A stretch of DNA of 64,000 nucleotides from NCBI GenBank assembly GCA_963678705.1, contig OY783205.1, positions 10,912,001-10,976,000 on the forward strand, in the 5' to 3' direction. The position numbers and the translations under genes were made by a program. The DNA comes from Panorpa germanica (lineage: Eukaryota > Arthropoda > Insecta > Mecoptera > Panorpidae). Of the stretch, positions 57,218 through 64,000 are shown in pieces. The notes beneath the pieces are model-generated. The model worked only from the letters and a program-made list of their open reading frames with translations, was not told the DNA's origin and searched no databases. Positions within the stretch are counted from its first letter, which is position 1, and each line of letters begins with the position of its first letter.

Positions 57218-58949
57218 AAAGACTGAAATATTAGATGATCTAAATAAATAATATTCTTATACCTCGTGGTATTGATTAGTGTAAATAGCTACACAATAAT
57301 CAAATCCACAAAACACACAATTATTGCATTAGAGTTATTGCGAGATTAAAACTAGCTGTTGAAATCGCAGAAATATAGATAATACAATCAAAAAAAAAAA
57401 GAAAAATCACTAATAGCTTTTTTTAATAAAATGTTCTTGTTTTGTATCTTTCTTAACTTTATTAAAAGTGTTTTATTTTTACGATCTGTTGTAAAATGTC
57501 TTTTATTGCTAAAATGAACTTCCTCGTACCGATGGACGAAAAAGAAGTACAAAACGAGAAAAACTTTTTTATGAAAAGGAAACACCGTAAAACACTAGTC
57601 AACATCATTAAGTGCATAATTAAAATGTTACATTTAATAAGAAGATCTATTAAAATTTCTACAATAAAACAAGTTCTGGTTCCGAGGAAATAATATAGAA
57701 ATATCAGAAGAATTCGCTAGTCACCTCAGCAATCAATCAAGTAATGGTAAATATATTTTAGAACTAAGAAAATATTAAATAGCAATAGTTAAGCACTAAA
57801 GTAGGTTTCATAGAATATCTAAATCAACAACTGTGCATTATCAACTAATTAACTCTACGCAATTATATAACAGAATGAAGACACGTCTTCTGGGTTAGAT
57901 AAACTACGAGTATATAATGAAAGGGTAATATTTTCTCCTTAAACAAGTAAGCAAAATATTTTACCATTATCTAGCAGAATATGACACTCCAGTTACACCC
58001 TGAAGTCATGAAAAATGCATTATTCAAGTGTCAGTTAAATTATTACAGACCAAATTTGCTAATTAATATTATTACTAAATTAAAGAAATTCATAGTCGCA
58101 AAGTTGCCTAGACAACTTTGTTGCATTAGATTCTGAAAAAAATTTGTATTTTTTTATAAATAAAAACATTTAAAATTATGCAAAAAAGTAAGCATTAGGA
58201 CAGAAAGATAGAATATCTTACTTTGTCAGAATTTTTGCAATTTACAGACGTACGAATATTTAGGTCAAGGCTGGAAAGAAATTTTAAAAATTACTGGAAT
58301 AAAAATTGGACTTGTAAAATTATATGGAAATAAACCTAAGAAATTATAGAAAATAAAGAAATAAAAAATAATGAACTACCAACATGACCAGTTGGGCCTA
58401 GTAAAGTTTTAAGCTCATTATACTTATAATATTATTTCCAATTAAGTTATAACAAGATGGAATTTATCAATATAATAAAGGCATTTTTAAAAGACCTAAA
58501 CAAGTTTTTATTCAATTTAAAGATAACTTTAAAGCATTTGTTAAAAGATTAAAAACAGAAAAAAGATTTGTTATTATTTTCAGTTTAAAGGTAAAGAAAT
58601 GTTTTTTCTAAATTTCTTTAGAATCAGAAGATTAAGGTAATTATGTATTATAAATAACTACATTAAATAATAATAAAATAATAGAAAATATATTCAATAA
58701 ACTCAATCAATTAAAGAATATTAGACTATTATAACTAATAATTTTAGTTTGACATACTTATGGTAATTTAACTAATTCTTTCATAAGAAGTAGGTGCTAC
58801 ACTATAATTACGTGGTTTGAGAGATAAATACTTGCTAAGATTCATTTAATAAATGTATTTGTAGATACTCTTTCAATAACAATAGGTATACAACTATGAT
58901 TAGCAAAGGAGTTATTTAAATGATTGTTAATTAGTAATGTATAAATAAA
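57218..58949. other. AT-rich stretch without supported gene
   Basis: Short ORFs such as 57496-57693 have no recognised content. 58740-58940 looks less random (for example AATTACGTGGTTTGAGAG) and might be more mitochondrial DNA, but I could not match it. Confidence 0.5.
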
Positions 58950-60082
58950 TTGAAATATTTGAAAATAAATTAATTTAAAATTAAATTTTGTATATTGTTC
59001 CTTGTGTATCAGGGCTTATAAATTAAATTATATTTATAATTCCTGATTTTAGGAGATCTTATAATATATTTTAGTTCACGTTTTATAGTAATTCAAAATA
59101 CATTATTTGAAATGATACGTTATTTGTTCTTAAAAATATCTAGGTTTTTAAGAAATAAATTTAATTTAGATACTATAGAATATTTATTTATTTATTTTAA
59201 ATAAATAATTTAAATTAATAATATTTTAAAGGATAAGCTTTTAAATATCATCTATAACTATTTTTTTGATTTAAAATTTATAGGCATAGAAATAGGTATT
59301 AATTTGCAATATGTTATAATTTATTTTAAATTAAAAATAATTCTTCATCAATTTATATTTAATTTTTTAATAATTTATTTATAATAATAATAAAATAGAA
59401 ATAATGATAAATTTAGTATAAACAAATTGTAAAATTTAATTAATTTATTAGGTTAAATTAAGGAACTCGGCAAGTAAATACTCGCCAGTTTAATAAAAAC
59501 ATGTCCTTTTGAAAATAATTTAAAATTTAATCTGCCAACTGATAATATATAAAGGGCTACAGTATTTTGACCGTGGAAGGTAGCTTAATAATTAGTCTTT
59601 TAATTAAGGACTTAAATTAATGATTGAACGAGGTGTTTAACAGTCTTAATTTAAATGAAATTAAAATTTAACTTTTAAGTTAAAGGGCTTAAATTAAAGG
59701 CTTTTATTTAAAAGACGAAAAGATTCTATAGAACTTTATATTTATATAAAAATTTATTAATAGTTATATTTAAAATTTAATAAAATTAAGTATTTTGTTG
59801 GGGTGACAGGAAGATTTAAAAAACTCTTTTTATTTTTAAACAAATATTATTGAATAATTTTAGTTTTATTGATTATAAAACAGCGAAATTTTTTTGAGAG
59901 TTTTTATCGACAAAAAGGATTACGACCTCCCTGTTGGATTAAGGGTTATTTTGGGTGTAGAAGTTTAAAATTTAGGTCTGTTCGACCTTGGAATCCTTAC
60001 ATGATCTGAGTTCAGACCAGAGTGAGTATTAAAGGACTAAATGTAAAGAATATTTTTTTTTAAATGTTTAATAATAATATTG
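58950..60082 (+). rRNA. rrnL: Mitochondrial large-subunit rRNA (16S), nuclear pseudogene copy
   Basis: Conserved insect 16S blocks in order: CCTTGTGTATCAGGG (about 58999), AAGGAACTCGGCA (about 59459), GTAGCTTAATAATTAGTC (about 59580), AAAAGACGAAAAGATTCTAT (about 59708), TTTTGTTGGGGTGACA (about 59793), ACGACCTCCCTGTTGGATTA (about 59922) and ACATGATCTGAGTTCAGACC (about 59999). A gap of about 35 bases follows GACCAGAGTGAG, before the AGTA...AAAGGAC block. Not functional in the nucleus. Confidence 0.92.
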
Positions 60083-60149
60083 ATTACTTTGGCAGATTAG
60101 TGCTATGATTTTAGAATTCATTTATGTAATATTATATTTACAAGTAATA
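60083..60149 (+). tRNA. trnL1: Mitochondrial tRNA-Leu (anticodon UAG), nuclear copy
   Basis: 67 nt. Acceptor stem ATTACTT/AAGTAAT pairs perfectly; the D-arm TGGCAGATTAGTGC is that of insect mitochondrial tRNA-Leu(CUN); the anticodon loop TTTAGAA carries TAG; variable and T-arm TATGTAATATTATATTTACA follow. It sits between rrnL and nad1 as in mitochondria. Confidence 0.85.
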
Positions 60150-60640
60150 ACTAATAATAATTATAACTTATTTTACCTTTAGTAGACAGTTTATTGATAA
60201 TTATTTGTGTCTGTAATAAAACAAAAAAAATATTCAGATACATTCAGATTTGTAAAGTGCCAAATAAAGTCGATTTTGTAGAAATTACTTAGCCTTTTTA
60301 AGGTGCTAATACATTATTTACAAAAGAACAAACTTATCCAGTTTTATTTAATTATGTAAGATGTAACTTTCATCTATTTTTCGTTTATTTTTGTCTTTAA
60401 TAGTTTGATTAAAAATACCTTATTTTACAAATTTATACTCTTTTAATTTAGGTTTAATATTTTTTTAATGTTATACAAGTTTAGGGGTTTATACTGTAAT
60501 AATTGCTGTTTGATCTTTTATTTAAAAATTTTATGGTATAAAATTTTATTAATTTTATTTTATTAATGAAATTGTTTTAGTAAAGTTAATAGAAAAATTT
60601 ATATTCTACCTTATGTTTCAAAACATATGCTTAATTTAGC
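60150..60640 (+). pseudogene. nad1: Mitochondrial NADH dehydrogenase subunit 1, nuclear copy, partial
   Basis: Degenerate but clear blocks: AAATAAAGTCGATTTTGTAG, AATACATTATTTACAAAAGA then ACAAACTTATCCAG (the conserved LFTKEQTYP region, about 60310-60342), and GGTTTATACTGTAATAATTG (about 60486). Frameshifts and losses in between. The 3' part after about 60640 is missing. Confidence 0.8.
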
Positions 60641-60899
60641 TTATCAACTAATTTAATATATATTTATATTTATTATTTATTATTAATTTCTTTTTTTATA
60701 CTAATTTACATATTTGCTTTGATTTTCTTTCGTCATAGCCACCATCAAACATTTTTTATACATCTTTTATAATAAATAATTCAATTTTACATATTTCTAA
60801 ATATTCCAATAATTCACTAATTAATTTTGAATCACTTAACAAAAATTTAGTATCAACGGGAAAAGTTTTATTCACATCTAATATATCCCTATTTAATTT

Positions 60900-61733
60900 T
60901 GATCTTTCTAAACTATAATTTATGCATTAAAATATAATATGATCCAAAGTTCCTTCTTTACCACATTGACATCTATTGTCAGATTTAATATTAATTTTGT
61001 ACAGGTGAGCTGGAGTTTTGCAATGATTACTTTTGATTCTGATTATAGTTGATATAATTTTGCGGAACTCATTTCTAAACCATCACTTGTTACTTAAATT
61101 TGGATGTAACATATAAAAATCTCTTCCTTTTAACTGACTTTTGTTAATGAAATCTGTGTATCTCAAATTGAAGATTAATTTATTAATTATATTAAAAATT
61201 TTATATGAAGGTAATTTTACTTTCATCTCAATTTCCAAATTTATTAATTCCTTTGCCAATGTATCCGCAATTTCGTTTCCTCTTATTCTACAATGTCCCG
61301 GTATCCACATAAATTTTATGGTATTATTCCTATTTATTATATTGAAATACATCATCTTAATTTTGCATGTCAAAATATTATTATTTGATTTGTAATCATT
61401 AGAATTTAAATTTTTTAAAACACTTAAAGAATCCGTTATTAATAATTTTGTTATTGTTGATATTTTCTTTAATTTCCAATGCTTTTAATAATGCTAATTT
61501 TTCTCCAGTGTAAGAGCAAACTTTGTTATTTAATTTAAATTTATAATATTTTAAATTTCTTAATTATTTCTTTCTTTCTAAATCAATCGATGCATCTGTA
61601 TATATAATATATACTTATTAATAATTTTGTAAAATTTGTATTAAACTGATGCATTAGATTTAAAAAAATTTCATTATTTATCGCCTTATTAAATGATTTT
61701 GACAATACTTTAAGTTAATATATAATATATTAA

Positions 61734-61780
<47 letters not shown>

Positions 61781-63529
61781 CCATAGGTTTATTTAATAAA
61801 TCAAAAGAAATAGGGTATATAGGAGATTTGTAATTTCTTTGTATATTTAGATCCTTAAATTTCATGTAACTATTTATTAAAATAGGTTTATTCTTTTTGG
61901 TTCAGCAAAAACAGTTTTAAATATATGTAGATAATAACTTCATTTTATCAATTATTTGGAATTTCGATAATGTTTCACATTTAACATAAAATTTATCACT
62001 AAGGAGTTTGTTGCAAATTGATTAAATTCAGCTTAAAGTATATGAGTTGGAGTTAAAGTCATGCAACCTAATGCGATTCTTAAGCTTCTGTATTGTATTC
62101 AATCTAATTTTGAAAATCTTGATTTGGAAGCTGTACTAATTAATATACTTGAATAGTCTAAATGTGAACTTATAATTGCTTGATAATTTTGTAATAAAGA
62201 GATAGAATGAGCTCCTCATTTACTTTCTGCTAAACTTCTTAAAACATTTATTTCTCTGTTGCATTTAAGTATAATTTAATCAATTTCAATGCTTCTAGTA
62301 GATTTACAGTCAAGCCAAATACCTAAAAATTTTGCCCTATTTGATATAATAATATTTTTGGTATTATATATTATCCTCGGACTTGAAATAATTTTGTGTC
62401 TAGTAAAAATGACAGCTTGAGATTTTTCTACTGAGATTTCTAATTTAATTTTGTGTAATATATCTCCTAATTTGCATAATTTCTTGCTAATTATCTTCCT
62501 TAAACATTCTATGGATAAGCCAATACTATAACAACAATATCATCTGAAAATTGTAAAATGAATGAGTGATCGTCTTTTAATTTAGAAATGTCTTTAGAAT
62601 ATATTGTGTATAAAAGTGGACTAAGAATAGATCCTTGAGGTAGGCCTTTATTGCAGGTAAATGGTCTTAATAAATTTTCTTACATTTCTTACATAAATGG
62701 ATCCTAATTCTAAATACGACATTAGCCAATTTGTAATTTTGTTGGTTATTCTAATTTCTTTTAATTTCAGTTGTAGGTTAGGATATGTAACTGCATCATA
62801 AGCTCCCTTAATATCTTAGAACACAGCTAGCATGTATTTATTAGAGCTATACGTTTTTTGAATGTCCAGATTAAATATATTTAAGCTGTTATGCATACTT
62901 TAATTTTTTCTAAATCCAAATTGCGAATTTGGTAATTTATTGTTGTGTTCTAAATACCATTCTAATCTGTTTTTCATAATATTTTCCATTATTTTGGCTA
63001 CACATGTAAATAAAGTAATTGGCCGGTATGGTGATGCTACTTCAGGGTTGTTTCTAGATTTTAAAATAGGAACAACATTATGACTTTTCAAATGTCTAGG
63101 AATTCATTTAGTATTGAATATATTATTGAAATTGTTAATTAGGACAATTTTGACGCTTTTAGGTAAATTTTGGATCATTTCATATAAGATTCTGTCAATA
63201 CCAGTAATTTAATTCTTTTAATTCTATAGATTTATCTAGAAATTTTAGAAATTACCACAATAATTTCTAGCAAACTCTTCAATCCCATCATTATTTATAC
63301 TCCTGGTGCACTGATTTATTTTCGGTCTTGATATTTTATGAACTACTGCCCATAATAATTTAGCTGGAGTTTTTGGCTTAATATTTTTACAAAATTTCTT
63401 GTATTTCTCCTTCCTTTTTACCCTAAAATATTTTTGTGTGTTTGCTTGTTTCTTATTAAAATTTAGATAATTTTCCATATTAGAATTTGTATTAAATTTA
63501 GTTAAAGCTAATCTTCTTTTAGCAACCAT
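60900..63529 (-). pseudogene. I-like ORF2 remnant (RT, RNase H, terminal finger)
   Basis: Segments: ALTKFNTNSNMENYLNFNKK (63500), HNVVPILKSRNNPEVASPYR and RLEWYLEHNNKLPNSQFGFR (63085-62900), the RT active site as FSDDIVV (about 62540, where FADD or YADD is usual), RNase H FMWIPGHCRIRGNEIADTLA (about 61310) and the terminal CPAHLYKINI-like plus CQCGKEGTLDHII finger (about 61010-60940). Many stops and shifts. About 60 percent like the 6.9-10.6 kb copy, by eye. Confidence 0.8.
61738..61777. repeat. (TA)n microsatellite inside I-like remnant
   Basis: Uninterrupted TA repeats. Confidence 0.93.
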
Positions 63530-63570
63530 TTTACAATTGCTGTCCCACCATAGGGGTTTTTCATGTTTTG

Positions 63571-64000
63571 GGTCCTAATAAAATATAATAAATATAATAT
63601 AATAAATAATATCATAAAAATAAATAATATAAGAAATATAACATTTGTCCAGTAATTACGTAAGGTTCTTTAAAAGGTCGGGTTATAATTCAATTTAATA
63701 AAATTACAATAATTATTATAAATCAAAATAAAATTTGATTTACAGAATATTTTACATTATTACATATTATTTGACAGGAATTAAACTCCTTGAAATTTTC
63801 CTAAATGAGTGAAAGAAAAGATTTTTAAAATAGCAATCGATATTACTATATTATATATAATACTAAATTGAAGAATAATACTAAAGCAATTACTCTTCTA
63901 AATTTATTTTAAATATATCGTAAAATTGCATAAGCAAATAAAATATATCATTTAGGTTGAATATGTTTTGGAGATCAGGGTCTCCTCATAAGTCAGGTTT
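63571..64000. other. AT-rich end of window without gene
   Basis: Simple AT-rich sequence (ATAATAAATA-type near 63580-63640); nothing else supported. Confidence 0.6.

Larger units (their letters stand above)
58950..60640 (+). other. Nuclear insertion of mitochondrial DNA (NUMT)
   Basis: rrnL, trnL(UAG) and the start-to-middle of nad1 follow each other collinearly and on one strand, exactly as on the minority strand of the ancestral insect mitochondrial genome. Frameshifts in nad1 and a deletion near the rrnL end show decay. It abuts the tail of an I-like element at about 60650. Confidence 0.85.
60650..63570 (-). mobile_element. I-like non-LTR element, 5'-truncated and degraded
   Basis: Minus-strand ORF2 only, starting EKPLWWDSNCKMVAKRRLAL (63570-63510), just after the endonuclease position, and running to a tail rich in TAATAAATAATAAAT (60655-60690). 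That TAA-like tail is typical of I-group elements. Order of motifs is as in 6883-10612. The upstream junction is AT-simple sequence. Contains a (TA)n insertion at 61738-61777. Confidence 0.8.

Noticed and set aside
57496-57693. Lys-rich ORF of 65 codons
   Set aside because: No domain, no neighbour of the same kind, overlaps an opposite-strand ORF; chance ORF in AT-rich DNA.
58740-58940. Further mitochondrial sequence upstream of rrnL
   Set aside because: Some phrases look mitochondrial, but I could not align them to trnV or rrnS, which should lie there.
58950-60640. Genuine mitochondrial contig or contamination
   Set aside because: nad1 is frame-broken, rrnL has a deletion, and both sides are nuclear element sequence, so a nuclear copy is the better reading.

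Overview
The window reads as AT-rich nuclear DNA of an insect or close arthropod relative. Four things point that way: a carboxylesterase-type gene split by GT-AG introns, a nuclear copy of mitochondrial DNA in the gene order rrnL-trnL(UAG)-nad1, a retrotransposon set typical of insect genomes (I-like, R1-clade, Jockey-clade and Gypsy), and a THAP/P-type transposase. I cannot place the species. Almost all protein-coding signal is mobile-element derived; the likely host gene is the esterase, of which two exons are visible.

Layout. 1-4231: minus-strand Gypsy-type LTR element without reverse transcriptase, cut by the window start. 5060-10798: near full-length I-like non-LTR element (plus). 10850-16166: a gag-like ORF, a repeat block (A/B) that recurs at 32 kb, a degraded Jockey ORF2, a palindromic minisatellite and a dispersed repeat. 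16167-23084: a (TA)n tract holding three elements in series, an R1-clade element, a non-autonomous Helitron and a solo LTR. 23307-26728: fragments of Jockey, Gypsy integrase and I-like ORF1. 26766-30912: a compact minus-strand cluster of a protein-primed-type family B DNA polymerase plus three unrecognised ORFs, the first of them spliced. 31090-33010: repeats, including the second A/B block, which contains a copy of an esterase first exon. 33344-37505: a second RT-less Gypsy element related to the first.

37506-42250 is mostly empty apart from a dispersed repeat, a telomere-like pentamer run and an RNase H remnant. 42592-44908: two esterase exons; the intron between them holds a solo LTR inserted at the centre of an inverted repeat. 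45302-45650: mariner-type transposase remnant. 45829-57209: an 11.4-kb block bounded by inverted repeats of about 90 bp and by near-identical 8-bp flanks, consistent with a P-superfamily element. It encodes a THAP/P-type transposase and also holds a Mutator-like transposase/exonuclease relic, an apparently intact spliced tyrosine recombinase gene, a non-LTR endonuclease relic and an 85-bp satellite array. 58950-60640: mitochondrial insertion. 60650-63570: 5'-truncated I-like element (minus).

The strongest leads are the large P-type block with its intact recombinase gene, the polymerase-centred ORF cluster, the RT-less Gypsy family with a SAP-like gag, and the use of (TA)n tracts as landing sites. 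Identities rest on motif recognition by eye; no database search or alignment program was run.
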